Source: Candidatus Pantoea floridensis
Lineage (GTDB): Bacteria; Pseudomonadota; Gammaproteobacteria; Enterobacterales; Enterobacteriaceae
Direction of reading: 5' to 3'
DNA: 64,000 nt
Assembly: GCF_900215435.1 (NCBI RefSeq)
Contig: NZ_OCMY01000001.1
Coordinates: forward strand, 4,340,001-4,404,000
Below the pieces are notes generated by a model, which worked only from the letters and a program-made list of their open reading frames with translations, was not told where the DNA came from and ran no database searches. The translations under genes were made by a program, and so were the position numbers. This document shows positions 55,785 to 64,000 of the stretch, in pieces; position 1 is the stretch's first letter; every line of letters begins with the position of its first letter.

Positions 55785-56801
55785 TTAACCTGGTACGGCT
55801 CGGAACATCGATTTAATCTGCAAGCCTAAGGCTCCGTTTACGTTAACGAGTTCGCCTTTAGCAAGAAGATAGTTTCCATGACAAAGCAATGCCTCACCAG
55901 GAGTGACATGCTCAACAAGCAATGTTGAACCGGCGTCAAGATTTTGCAGCTCGCCGAGTGTCATTGATAAGTTTCCACAACGGATCGTCAGCTCAAGCGG
56001 CAAATCATTAAAGCCAGTCTGTGAGGGAACCTGAAGGTAATCTTTTCTCTCGTTTAGCGTATCGTTGCCGGATTGCTGAGTCTCGCTATCATAATCGGTC
56101 ATCAGATTGTGTCCCTGTTTTCCAGTAATAGATAATATGTATTGGTGAGAATTCTCGGATTCTGGTTCCAGCTCAAAATACAATTCCGTCTTTCCGATAC
56201 GAATAACTCCCTCTCCTTTGACCGAGATCAAAGGAATAGCAGGGATCAGAACATCCTTAGGGTTCAGGTTAAGGCACTCTTTCAGAGACAACTTAAGATG
56301 GCCTGCAATAACGGGAAAGTTGATGGGCATTGACAGAGAAAATGGAGACGGAACCTGGTTAAAGATGGCCAGCGATTGCCACGTTTCAAGGAGATCAATG
56401 CTTAGTTGAGCATAATGAACCGAGGTTTCACCCTTCTCTGTCAAATTAATTTCTGTTTCAATCAATACCGATTCTGTAACGTTATTTTTTGAGATAAGTG
56501 AGAAAAGCTGTCTGAATGGCGGCTTTAGTCTGTTGTTGATGAGGTCAAAAATCCATTCGTCAGGCTCAATAAAAGCATCTTCAAAAACAGAGGCACGGCT
56601 GATTGTCGAAAGAAATCTACCCGGTTCAGCAAGTGAAAAATTTCCCCAGGCCGATGAAAAAGACAAAAAGTTATCGACTCTTTTTAGCTCACACATTCTG
56701 ATCACCAGGAAATCATCAGGAGAGTTGAGTGATATTATTCGACCTGTGCCGATCCAGTTTCTTATCTCAACTTCTTTCATTGAGATAGTCTTGAATTTCA
56801 T
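55785..56801 (-). CDS. hrcQ: HrcQ, C-ring sorting-platform protein
   Basis: A 338-residue SctQ protein. The C-terminal SpoA domain is visible: 'LPLELTIRCGNLSMTLGELQNLDAGSTLLVEHVTPGEALLCHGNYLLAKGELV' (core 'GELQNLDAGSTLLVEHVTPG'). It is one unsplit gene, as in Erwinia, not divided into hrcQA/hrcQB as in P. syringae. It makes the cytoplasmic ring with HrpD and HrpE. Overlaps hrpP by four bases. Confidence 0.88.
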   Translation of the reverse strand: MKFKTISMKEVEIRNWIGTGRIISLNSPDDFLVIRMCELKRVDNFLSFSSAWGNFSLAEPGRFLSTISRASVFEDAFIEPDEWIFDLINNRLKPPFRQLFSLISKNNVTESVLIETEINLTEKGETSVHYAQLSIDLLETWQSLAIFNQVPSPFSLSMPINFPVIAGHLKLSLKECLNLNPKDVLIPAIPLISVKGEGVIRIGKTELYFELEPESENSHQYILSITGKQGHNLMTDYDSETQQSGNDTLNERKDYLQVPSQTGFNDLPLELTIRCGNLSMTLGELQNLDAGSTLLVEHVTPGEALLCHGNYLLAKGELVNVNGALGLQIKSMFRAVPG

Positions 56802-57319
56802 AGCGCCTCAATCCTTTTGAACTGGAGCCTCACAGGTTTTCCGAGGCGACGAGACATGAGATTTTCGCCCTGCTTTTCAAAACCCAACAGCTTCGAAAGT
56901 GTCTCGTCAGTAAATCCCAGCGCTATGACCGTTTCACCTGATTCGCCTTGTTGCATCTTTGCGACGATTTCACCTGAGCCAGGAAGGATCAGGGAAAACT
57001 CAGCAGGGAGATGTTCTTGTTTTTCGATTTCGGTCAGAACATCAGACATGATCGGATGAAAAACGGGGTGCTGAGGCGTTTCCTCAGTTGGTTCAGATGG
57101 ATGTTCATCGATAAGTTTGAAGCAGAATGTATCGAAATCATCAATATGATTATGATGTTCGCCCTTAAGCAAATAGCGAAATTCATCAGACTCTTTTTTG
57201 TGCGGTTCCGTTTCAGAGGGTTTAAACCGATGATTTTGAGGTCGTCGGGCTGGCTGAGACAGCTGATTATGTTGAGATGAAGCGTGTTGTTGCGAAAAGC
57301 AATGTACAGAAGTTTTCAT
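56798..57319 (-). CDS. hrpP: HrpP, needle/pilus-length and substrate-switch regulator
   Basis: A 173-residue SctP-type protein. The first 80 residues are disordered, rich in His, Gln and charged residues ('SQQHASSQHNQLSQPARRPQ'). The C-terminal globular part ('LPGSGEIVAKMQQGESGETVIALGF', core 'GSGEIVAKMQQGESGETVIA') has the T3S switch fold. HrpP interacts with HrcU to set the switch. It overlaps hrpO (ATGA). Identification by position and fold pattern. Confidence 0.78.
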   Translation of the reverse strand: MKTSVHCFSQQHASSQHNQLSQPARRPQNHRFKPSETEPHKKESDEFRYLLKGEHHNHIDDFDTFCFKLIDEHPSEPTEETPQHPVFHPIMSDVLTEIEKQEHLPAEFSLILPGSGEIVAKMQQGESGETVIALGFTDETLSKLLGFEKQGENLMSRRLGKPVRLQFKRIEAL

Positions 57320-57765
57320 AACAATCCTTTTTCGGACAGAATTACTTCAATTTTTTCTATTTCCTTCTGACAATCTTTTATTTCCTTATTTATACTTTCA
57401 ATCACAATTCCCTGTTTCAAAATATGTTCAGCGACCTCCTGATTTTCCGCTTCCTGATTCATCAGATTAGCTCGACAAAGCTTTTCAGCCTCAAGCGTCT
57501 GAAAAAGCTTTTCATGCATCAGTATTACGCCAGTATGATGTTTAGCGAAATCTTCAATCGCGTTTTTATATTGATGACGATAAATCGTTAAGCGTCTCTC
57601 CCCTTTCTTCATCAGCTTGTGAAGTTTTGCGAGTCGCGCATTTTCTTCTTTTAATCGATTTTTCAGTTTAACAAGCTTGCGCTCCCGTAAAGGCAAAATA
57701 ACCAGTGCTGTTTTTGCTATTTCATTCTCTTTGAGCTTAATTTCAAATTCATAATCCTGATTCAT
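57316..57765 (-). CDS. hrpO: HrpO, SctO-type stalk protein
   Basis: A 149-residue protein that is one long coiled coil ('LRERKLVKLKNRLKEENARLAKLHKLMKKGERR' region, core 'RLAKLHKLMKKGERRLTIYR'). SctO/YscO proteins are the stalk that links the ATPase to the gate. It overlaps the end of hrcN by 17 bases, so it is translated together with the ATPase. Confidence 0.8.
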   Translation of the reverse strand: MNQDYEFEIKLKENEIAKTALVILPLRERKLVKLKNRLKEENARLAKLHKLMKKGERRLTIYRHQYKNAIEDFAKHHTGVILMHEKLFQTLEAEKLCRANLMNQEAENQEVAEHILKQGIVIESINKEIKDCQKEIEKIEVILSEKGLL

Positions 57766-59101
57766 TGATTAAATCCTCCAACTTATTAAGCATGTGAATA
57801 AACGGTTCAGGCTGATGGTTTCCCTGTTGAAGAAAATTGTTAATAGATGGCTGTAATCTAACTGCGACATCAGTTAATAAATCGCTTCCAGGTTCATATT
57901 CCCCCAGTCGAATAAGGATTTCGACCTGGGAAAACGCGGCCATGAGCTGACGAAATTTTCTGGCCATCTGCGTCTGGACAGGGTCAACGACATTGGTCAT
58001 CGTGCGTGACAGGCTGGAGAGAACATCAATCGCCGGGAAATGCCCTTTCTCAGCAAGCTTCCGATTCAGGATGATATGTCCATCGATAAGAGACCGAACC
58101 TCATCAGCAACCGGATCATTCGTTGAATCCGCTTCCATGAGAACGGAATATAACGCGGTGACTGACCCCTGATGTGTTTTCCCTGCGCGTTCGAGCAAAC
58201 CTGGAAGCAGCGTATATACCGAGGGAGGAAGACCGCCCCGACCAGGCGGTTCACCGAGCGCAAGCCCGATTTCACGTTGAGCACGAGCAAAGCGCGTTAG
58301 GGAATCGATAATAAGTAAAACGCTTTTCCCCTCTTCCCTGAATGCCTCAGCAATCGCTGTTGAGGTAAACGCAGCCCGAGCGCGCTCCATACTTGACCGA
58401 TCCGACGTGGCACAAACCATAATCGTTTTCTCACGCAACGTTTCGTCTAACTCGTGCTCCAGGAATTCCCCGAGTTCACGACCGCGCTCGCCGATCAGAC
58501 CAAACACAATGACATCGCAAGGCGTATTTCTTGCCACCTCAGCAAGCAAGGTTGTTTTTCCACAACCTGCGCCAGCAAATAATCCCATCCGCTGACCTGT
58601 TCCTAACGTTATCAGCCCGTCAATCGCCCTTACCCCTGTCGAAAGCGCCTCATTAATGCGGGGTCTGTCTGTGGCTGGTGGCGCACTGCGCAAAACCGGA
58701 TAAGCCTCAACGTGTTCCCCATCGAGCGCAAACGCTGAAACTGACTGGTCATCAAGAGGTCTCCCGAATCCATCCAGCACAGAACCGAGTAATTTTTTGC
58801 TGACAGAGATTTTATGAGGCTGATAAAGGGGTGTGACTCTCGCACCTTGCGCGATACCGTTAAGTGACCCCAGCGCGGAGAGGAGTGTATTTTCAGGATT
58901 GAACCCCACGACCTCAGCCAAAACCTGAACGTTATCTTTGCCAGTGATTCGACATAAATCGCCTATCCTTGCATCAGGTAAACTCGCCTCAAGAAGGATC
59001 CCAGTAATACCCGTAATGCGACCATGTACCTCAACCGGGTTCAGTTGCTGAAATCGCGATTCGTTTTCATCAAACCATTCATCTAATCGTGTCATCACCA
59101 T
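57749..59101 (-). CDS. hrcN: HrcN, T3SS ATPase
   Basis: A 450-residue FliI/YscN-type ATPase. Walker A is 'GLFAGAGCGKTTLLAEVA' (about 166-183) and Walker B 'VLLIIDSLTRFARAQREIGLA' (core 'LLIIDSLTRFARAQREIGLA'), then 'GEPPGRGGLPPSVYTLLPGLLERAG' (core 'GRGGLPPSVYTLLPGLLERA'). It forms the hexamer that unfolds substrates and is controlled by HrpE. The ATG at 59101 has a second ATG six bases on. It overlaps hrpQ by seven bases. Confidence 0.95.
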   Translation of the reverse strand: MVMTRLDEWFDENESRFQQLNPVEVHGRITGITGILLEASLPDARIGDLCRITGKDNVQVLAEVVGFNPENTLLSALGSLNGIAQGARVTPLYQPHKISVSKKLLGSVLDGFGRPLDDQSVSAFALDGEHVEAYPVLRSAPPATDRPRINEALSTGVRAIDGLITLGTGQRMGLFAGAGCGKTTLLAEVARNTPCDVIVFGLIGERGRELGEFLEHELDETLREKTIMVCATSDRSSMERARAAFTSTAIAEAFREEGKSVLLIIDSLTRFARAQREIGLALGEPPGRGGLPPSVYTLLPGLLERAGKTHQGSVTALYSVLMEADSTNDPVADEVRSLIDGHIILNRKLAEKGHFPAIDVLSSLSRTMTNVVDPVQTQMARKFRQLMAAFSQVEILIRLGEYEPGSDLLTDVAVRLQPSINNFLQQGNHQPEPFIHMLNKLEDLINESGL

Positions 59102-59985
59102 TTCACTGTAATGTTCTGAGGTCCGGTGAATTCCACCGCCGTTTTTGTGATTCTGGACAATGTGAAATCGCCTTCTCTGTCACCGATAAATAACCGTTTC
59201 CCGTTATCGATAACCACATTTGCCCCTTTCCCCGCTGTGATTTGCACAATACGAAAAGGAAGCGATAAAACTTTCAAAGTTGTGCGATTCACAAAAGGAA
59301 TTTTGATTGAATAGGTTTTATTCATCAGAATCATGAGGCGATTGATGATGTCTGACTGAATCTGAGTAACGCTCCCCACCAGCCAAACGCCCTGATGATC
59401 CCCCTCGACCTTCACCACCGATGACAGGTCGCGTTCCTGAAGCTTTCGGTCAACTACTGCCCGTAATCCCTCCGCATCATAGAGAACTGGTTTCAGATTC
59501 TGAGGTTTAGGCTCGACTTTCGACGCTGACCAGAAACCGGCCACTGCAAGACCGATCAGCAGCAGGCAGAACAAAATAATGAGAGGCCGGATAAGGATTG
59601 CGAAGCGTGACAGGAAATCGAATTTACCTGTCAGGGATTTCGTAAGAATGTTCCCGTTTTTATCAAGCGGAATAAGCCCGTTTTTTTGCCAGGGAGAATC
59701 GGCATCACTCACCACCAGCCAGACACCGGAAAGCTGGAAAGGCTGATTAAGATCGAGGGAAAGCGTTTCTCTAATCGCCTTGCCCTGGCTCAGATAAACG
59801 TCTCCCTCTCCTGGCAAGAGTTCCCAAAGCTGTTCGGTTTTCCTGAGCCTGGCATGTAAGGATTTAATCGCCTCGTCACAGAGCTGGAGATCGTTTTGTT
59901 CATCATTACCCAGTGACCAGCTCTCACCCGTCAGCGGAATCGCGGCTCCCTCATGAAGACCGTTTAACACCCGTAATTCAAACAT
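59095..59985 (-). CDS. hrpQ: HrpQ, inner-membrane ring protein (SctD)
   Basis: A 296-residue SctD/YscD-type protein. An N-terminal FHA-like domain ('NGLHEGAAIPLTGESWSLGNDEQNDLQLCDEAI') precedes one membrane helix (about 128-150, 'LIRPLIILFCLLLIGLAVAGFW') and a periplasmic ring-building part ('DLSSVVKVEGDHQGVWLVGSV'). I take the ATG at 59985 (MFELRVLNGL) rather than a longer start inside hrcV. It overlaps the hrcV stop by eight bases. It makes the outer ring around HrcJ. Confidence 0.88.
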   Translation of the reverse strand: MFELRVLNGLHEGAAIPLTGESWSLGNDEQNDLQLCDEAIKSLHARLRKTEQLWELLPGEGDVYLSQGKAIRETLSLDLNQPFQLSGVWLVVSDADSPWQKNGLIPLDKNGNILTKSLTGKFDFLSRFAILIRPLIILFCLLLIGLAVAGFWSASKVEPKPQNLKPVLYDAEGLRAVVDRKLQERDLSSVVKVEGDHQGVWLVGSVTQIQSDIINRLMILMNKTYSIKIPFVNRTTLKVLSLPFRIVQITAGKGANVVIDNGKRLFIGDREGDFTLSRITKTAVEFTGPQNITVKW

Positions 59986-62110
59986 CGTCTTCCTCACTTT
60001 CGTTCTCCGGTTCCTGACCCTTGCCCTCAATCAGATCCTGATTAATGTCTATCCGTCCCTCTACGTTGACCGGCAAGTTAAATTCCAGCTCCGAAAAAGA
60101 GAGGACCGGCACATGATTAAATTCGTTTTGAATGAGAGTTCTGAGCGGGGCGCGGAGGTCCTGGGCAACCAACATCACACCCTGATTAATGGACCGATAA
60201 GGCGGGAACACCCCTCTAATCTGATCGATAAAGATTTTCATCCGGTCTCTGTCGAGCGTAAAAAAGGTATCGGTGTTCGTATGACGTAGTGCCTCGCGAA
60301 GGATTTCCTCGGTCTCTGGTGCGAGTAACCAGGCAATGATCCCTTCTCTGTCGTTGCTGTGCTGGTAACAGATATGCTCTTTTATGTCGATTCGGACCTG
60401 ATCGATTAACATTCCTGTGTCTCGCTCACTGCCGTTTCTTAGTAAGCTCTCAACGATAGTTCGAATGACCCGCAACGAGATCCGTTCGGCCACCAGCCGT
60501 TGCAGAACGTTAGATAACCGCGCAACTGGAAAGACGCGTTCAAATTCCTGGGCAACCTCAGGCAAATCGGATTGAAGCCATGAAACGATAGCGCGAGTTT
60601 CCTGCATTCCAATAAAGCGAGGCGCTGATTGAAACAACGCCTCTTCCATTTTTGCCAGTAACAGATCGTTGCCACTCCAGCTGACCTCTCCCGCTCTAAG
60701 ATAGTCATCCTCGTTCTCAAGCCAGATAAAATCCTCTTCAAGCCCATCTGTTTCAGCGGGCAAAGTGGATTTATCCTCAAGCTGTCTGACATAGCCAATT
60801 CGCTCAACAGCGCGTTTTGATTGGGTGATAGTCGCGATGACTTTCGGAACCTCATACACCAGAAAACGAAACTCGTCCTCTCGCTGAGCGGTTGTGAACT
60901 GAATATTAAAAACAGGTAAGGTGAAACCAAACTGATTGACGATTCGGTTCCTGATACGCCGGATTTCTTCAATTATTTGGATTACGTGCGGATCACGCTC
61001 GCGACCTGCCGGAAAGCTCAGTGTAAACAGTCGTGCTGGATTGAATGTTCTCAGGTCGTTTTCTCCGTTTTCCTCAGGAACCAACATTTTTTCATGCTGG
61101 TTTGTTGAGGCGTTTCTTTTATCCCGCCAGAACTGGAACCCGCCACTTCCGATAGTCACGGTTCCCAGGAAAAGAAAAACGAATGTGGGCATCCCTGGTA
61201 GTATCGCAAATGCAAACATGCCTACCCCCGCCATAATCCAGGCTTTAGGCTGATTGGTCAGTTGCTGGGTTATCTCTTTGCCAATGTTGAGATCAAAGTT
61301 TTCCTCATTACCTGATACCCGCGTTATCATCATTCCCGAGGTGAGGGAAATCAGCAGCGCCGGGATCTGATCAATCAGGCCATCGCCAATGGTCAGAATG
61401 GAAAAGACATGCATCGATTCGCCCGCTGTCATCCCCAGCTGGAGGACGCCAATACAAAACCCGCCGATCAGGTTGATGGAAAGAATTACAATGCCTGCCA
61501 TTGAATCGCCTTTCACGAACTGCATCGCTCCATCCATCGCCCCGAAAAGCTGGCTCTCTTTCTGTAAGTCTGCGCGTTTTTTCCGAGCCAGATCCGCACT
61601 GATTAAACCCGCTCGCAAATCAGAATCGATGGACATCTGTTTTCCTGGCATGGCATCGAGCGTAAACCGCGCTGAGACCTCCGCGACTCGTTCCGATCCT
61701 TTTGTGATGACCAGAAAATTCACCACCGTCAGAATCAAAAACACCACCAGCCCCACCGCCAGATTTCCACCCACCACAAAGTTTCCAAAGGCTGTAACGA
61801 TATGGCCTGCATTCTGTTGAAGCAGAATCTGACGCGTGGTGGAGATTGAGAGACCCAGTCTGAACATTGTCGTGAGAAGGAGAACAGACGGGAATGTTGA
61901 AAACGCGAGCGGTTTGGGAAGAAACATGGCGTTCATGATCAACAGGCATGACATGCTGATATTGGTGGCAATCAGAATATCGATAAGCGGCAATGGCAAC
62001 GGGATAATCAGCATGAACACAACGGAAAGCGCAATGAACCCACCCACGATTTCTGATCGCTGCATGGCATGAAAAGCGACTTTATTGAGAAAGTTAAAGA
62101 GCTGGTTCAT
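59978..62110 (-). CDS. hrcV: HrcV, export-gate protein
   Basis: A 710-residue FlhA/SctV family protein. The N-terminal half has about eight membrane helices and the FHIPEP-type loop ('ARFTLDAMPGKQMSIDSDLRAGLI', core 'RFTLDAMPGKQMSIDSDL'). The C-terminal half forms the nonameric cytoplasmic ring that receives chaperone-effector complexes. The gene overlaps hrpQ by eight bases and hrpJ by four. Confidence 0.95.
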   Translation of the reverse strand: MNQLFNFLNKVAFHAMQRSEIVGGFIALSVVFMLIIPLPLPLIDILIATNISMSCLLIMNAMFLPKPLAFSTFPSVLLLTTMFRLGLSISTTRQILLQQNAGHIVTAFGNFVVGGNLAVGLVVFLILTVVNFLVITKGSERVAEVSARFTLDAMPGKQMSIDSDLRAGLISADLARKKRADLQKESQLFGAMDGAMQFVKGDSMAGIVILSINLIGGFCIGVLQLGMTAGESMHVFSILTIGDGLIDQIPALLISLTSGMMITRVSGNEENFDLNIGKEITQQLTNQPKAWIMAGVGMFAFAILPGMPTFVFLFLGTVTIGSGGFQFWRDKRNASTNQHEKMLVPEENGENDLRTFNPARLFTLSFPAGRERDPHVIQIIEEIRRIRNRIVNQFGFTLPVFNIQFTTAQREDEFRFLVYEVPKVIATITQSKRAVERIGYVRQLEDKSTLPAETDGLEEDFIWLENEDDYLRAGEVSWSGNDLLLAKMEEALFQSAPRFIGMQETRAIVSWLQSDLPEVAQEFERVFPVARLSNVLQRLVAERISLRVIRTIVESLLRNGSERDTGMLIDQVRIDIKEHICYQHSNDREGIIAWLLAPETEEILREALRHTNTDTFFTLDRDRMKIFIDQIRGVFPPYRSINQGVMLVAQDLRAPLRTLIQNEFNHVPVLSFSELEFNLPVNVEGRIDINQDLIEGKGQEPENESEEDDV

Positions 62111-63261
62111 TGCATTTGACCTAACCGATTTTTTTCCATTTGCGCCAGTTCGCCGTTTAACGCGCGAATCATCCTGATCGCCGAATCACGATGTTTGCCG
62201 TTATCGCCCCAGACGTTCTCTGGTAGTCGCTGAATCAGTCTTAACAGATGATTGAAATAAAACGGATGACGCTGAGAATCCTCTCCGATAGTTTCAAGAC
62301 CCAGCGAAATGAGCTGGTTTGAAAAAAAACCATTTCGGCACATCCCGAGAAGAGTTCGTGTCATCTTATCGACAGACATTTTCACATCTCTGAAAGTCGA
62401 AGACATTCGCGTTAAGAACTCACTCACCTCAGTGATTGTGTTACTCAATACGCGTGTATCGTTCAGGCCGTTCAGTAAACGGCGTAAGGCCATCGGGGGG
62501 ATAGAGGGTGATAACGCGGCGATGTCATCTGCTAACGCTCTCTGAAGCGTTCTGAGCGCCGGTAAATATCCCTCAACGCCGAACTTTGAGAGTAAGAGAT
62601 CCATGACAGAATCTGAGGTTTGCTGACCCACAACACCATCATAATAAAGTTTTCGAAGCGTGCGTTTTTGGGTTTTATCAGTTGAGTGAGTGGCGAAAGC
62701 TCTCGCCGTGTTCATTCCGGCTGTGACCTCAGCACCATGTTCATGACTGAGTTTGTCTAAAACAGTTTGAATACTCGCGAGAAGTTGGGGCTGGTGGTTA
62801 TCCTGAAGCTTTAGCGCCATGAGGCTCAATGTTGCATACGCTGAAGCCGGATCATCATCAATCGTTTCAAGAATGGCTGTGAAGTGGTTATGTTCAGGCG
62901 ATTCCTCCAGGATCGCTTTAATCCGGTCCTCTCGCTTTGCCTGTTCTTCATCATGACCACCCTCAAGTAATTCACTGATCTGTTCAATATGAGTGAACCT
63001 GAGTGAATACCCTCCACGCCTCGACCTGGCTATCTGTTGTTGTTTTTCAATTTTCGCACGATGTTGATCGATTTCCTGTGCAAGTGAATGTTCAGCAACA
63101 TGAGACGCCTGTTCTTTTTTAAGGCGTTCTGCGTGTGTCGTTTCATGACCAGGTTTAACGGTTGAATCACCCTTCCCAATATTCCCGAGTTCTTCTATCG
63201 CCTCTTCTTTTTCTGCCACCTCAAAATGTCGAACTGGGGTGTGGTGAATTTTCATGTTCAT
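62107..63261 (-). CDS. hrpJ: HrpJ, gatekeeper protein (SctW)
   Basis: A 384-residue YopN/MxiC-type gatekeeper. The first 100 residues are charged and coiled-coil-like; the remaining helical domains include 'LLSKFGVEGYLPALRTLQRALADDIAAL' (core 'KFGVEGYLPALRTLQRALAD') and 'RLPENVWGDNGKHRDSAIRMIRALNGELA'. It controls the order of secretion of pilin/translocators and effectors. It is the first gene of its operon, preceded by an hrp box. Start ATG at 63261. Confidence 0.9.
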   Translation of the reverse strand: MNMKIHHTPVRHFEVAEKEEAIEELGNIGKGDSTVKPGHETTHAERLKKEQASHVAEHSLAQEIDQHRAKIEKQQQIARSRRGGYSLRFTHIEQISELLEGGHDEEQAKREDRIKAILEESPEHNHFTAILETIDDDPASAYATLSLMALKLQDNHQPQLLASIQTVLDKLSHEHGAEVTAGMNTARAFATHSTDKTQKRTLRKLYYDGVVGQQTSDSVMDLLLSKFGVEGYLPALRTLQRALADDIAALSPSIPPMALRRLLNGLNDTRVLSNTITEVSEFLTRMSSTFRDVKMSVDKMTRTLLGMCRNGFFSNQLISLGLETIGEDSQRHPFYFNHLLRLIQRLPENVWGDNGKHRDSAIRMIRALNGELAQMEKNRLGQMQ

Positions 63262-63291
63262 CGGAACTTTCCTTCTTTTTCCCTTTGGTTA

Positions 63292-63319
63292 TAGGTAAAG
63301 AAACAGCGAACTCAGTTCC
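63292..63319 (-). promoter_or_regulatory. hrp box for the hrpJ operon
   Basis: Minus strand: GGAACT, 15-base spacer, then TTACCTA, about 30 bases before the hrpJ ATG. It has the same GGAACN-N15-NNACNNA form as the others. Confidence 0.65.
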
Positions 63320-63341
63320 GAAATATTTTCATCTTCTGATA

Positions 63342-63389
63342 TTGCCAAATTTGGCGGCTGTCCTGCTGAAAATTTGCCATAAATGGCAA
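63342..63389 (+). promoter_or_regulatory. Two matching 16-bp dyads upstream of hrpL (HrpS enhancer candidates)
   Basis: Site one TTGCCA-N4-TGGCGG (63342-63357); site two TTGCCA-N4-TGGCAA (63374-63389). They are 32 bases apart, three helical turns. The centres lie about 90-130 bases before the expected hrpL start, the right distance for a sigma-54 enhancer. They also lie between the divergent hrpJ promoter and hrpL. Confidence 0.6.
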
Positions 63390-63452
63390 ATTCTGAACCC
63401 TTCTCTTCTTCCCTTTCATTTTAAATTCAATCATTTAAAAGAAAAAAATAGC

Positions 63453-63468
63453 TGGCATAGCGATTGCT
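63453..63468 (+). promoter_or_regulatory. Sigma-54 promoter of hrpL
   Basis: TGGCATAGCGATTGCT: -24 GG and -12 GC elements in the standard TGGCA-N6-TTGCW spacing, about 30 bases before the hrpL ATG. This fits activation by HrpS. Confidence 0.85.
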
Positions 63469-63498
63469 AAATCTGATTGACATAAATCAGGAGGTAAG

Positions 63499-64000
63499 AT
63501 GGAAACGTTGATTGAAGAGGCTATCGCGAAACCCCTTATTGACTGGGGCTTGATCATGATCGAGAACGAAAAGAACCTTCAGAGTTTTATTCGAAAACGC
63601 GTCACCAATTTTGCTGACGTTGATGATCTCGTTCAAACAACCTGGCTTGAAGTGCTTATCCATAAAGACAAGTTCAAAGGCGAATCGAAACCGGAAACAT
63701 GGATTTTTGGGATAGCCATGAACCTGATCAAAATCTACTATAAGAACTCTCAGATTCGGTCGCTGACCGCTGCACCTGAAGACGCGCTTGATCGCGAATT
63801 CCAGGAAAAAGACGAACCTGAAAATATTCTTTCAGCCCGAGAATGCCTGATGAAAGCCGTTAAAAAATTCTCAGTCATGCCGAAAAAATATCAGCAAATG
63901 CTCAAAGTCTTGATTGAAAACGACATCGGCTATCAGGAACTTGCGAACAAGCTCGCCATCCCTATCGGGACTGTTCGATCACGTTTATCCCGACTGCGAA
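63499..64000 (+). CDS. hrpL: HrpL, ECF sigma factor (3' end off the window)
   Basis: The first 167 residues of an ECF sigma factor: region 2 ('ADVDDLVQTTWLEVLIHKDKFKGESKPETWIFGIAMNLI', core 'GESKPETWIFGIAMNLIKIY') and region 4 ('DIGYQELANKLAIPIGTVRSRLSRLR', core 'YQELANKLAIPIGTVRSR'). HrpL recognises hrp boxes. AGGAGG precedes the ATG at 63499. It faces away from hrpJ; the gene is cut by the window edge. Confidence 0.93.
   Translation, partial: METLIEEAIAKPLIDWGLIMIENEKNLQSFIRKRVTNFADVDDLVQTTWLEVLIHKDKFKGESKPETWIFGIAMNLIKIYYKNSQIRSLTAAPEDALDREFQEKDEPENILSARECLMKAVKKFSVMPKKYQQMLKVLIENDIGYQELANKLAIPIGTVRSRLSRLR

Noticed and set aside
60439..60972. Second minus-strand frame inside hrcV
   Set aside because: Lacks a start context and any domain; a shadow of hrcV.

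Overview
The window joins two modules. Positions 1 to about 37,900 are most of a lambda-type temperate phage genome. Positions about 37,970 to 64,000 are a plant-pathogen-type (Hrp1 family) type III secretion (T3SS) cluster that starts with an AvrE/DspE-family effector and ends inside hrpL. The lambdoid modules (CI/Cro/CII, O/P, NinB/NinG, Q, RecE/RecT, Xis) and the hrp genes point to an Enterobacterales host, probably plant- or insect-associated. The DNA looks A+T-rich by eye, lower than I would expect for Pectobacterium or Erwinia. I cannot name the genus.

Phage layout. The immunity region lies at 29,650-30,830. Rightward-type early genes run on the minus strand: cro, nutR-like site, cII, O with an internal iteron origin, P, an adenine/cytosine methyltransferase, ninB, small nin-region genes, ninG, then the late antiterminator Q (22,994). 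The late minus-strand operon follows: TerB-like morons with their own terminators, an orphan HicB, glycosyltransferases, HNH, a duplicated virion-type protein, terminase small and large subunits, a fused protease-capsid, a portal with a 19-unit repeat arm, and connectors running off the left edge. Plus-strand cargo interrupts it: tandem HigA-like proteins, a hot-dog thioesterase, and a styrene/indole-monooxygenase-like flavoprotein. The leftward-type operon on the plus strand holds a 249-aa unknown gene, recE, recT, a LysR regulator with an isochorismatase-family hydrolase, xis, two small GrlR-like proteins and a small HTH protein. No integrase, att site or lysis genes are visible.

T3SS layout. 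dspE, a periplasmic lytic transglycosylase, a phage-type C5 cytosine methyltransferase with a second long overlapping frame, and a harpin-transglycosylase effector come first. Then hrpS, the hrpA-hrpB-hrcJ-hrpD-hrpE-hrpF-hrcC-hrpT operon and an hrpN-like harpin run on the plus strand. The hrpJ-hrcV-hrpQ-hrcN-hrpO-hrpP-hrcQ-hrcR-hrcS-hrcT-hrcU operon runs toward them on the minus strand, and hrpL diverges from hrpJ. The operon arrangement resembles the Pseudomonas syringae order more than the Erwinia order, and hrpG, hrpV and dspF are not seen where expected.

Regulation readable from sequence: HrpS should act on a clear sigma-54 promoter of hrpL, preceded by two matching 16-bp dyads. HrpL should then act on six hrp boxes, all with a 15-bp spacer, before dspE, the transglycosylase, the harpin-transglycosylase, hrpA, hrpN and hrpJ.
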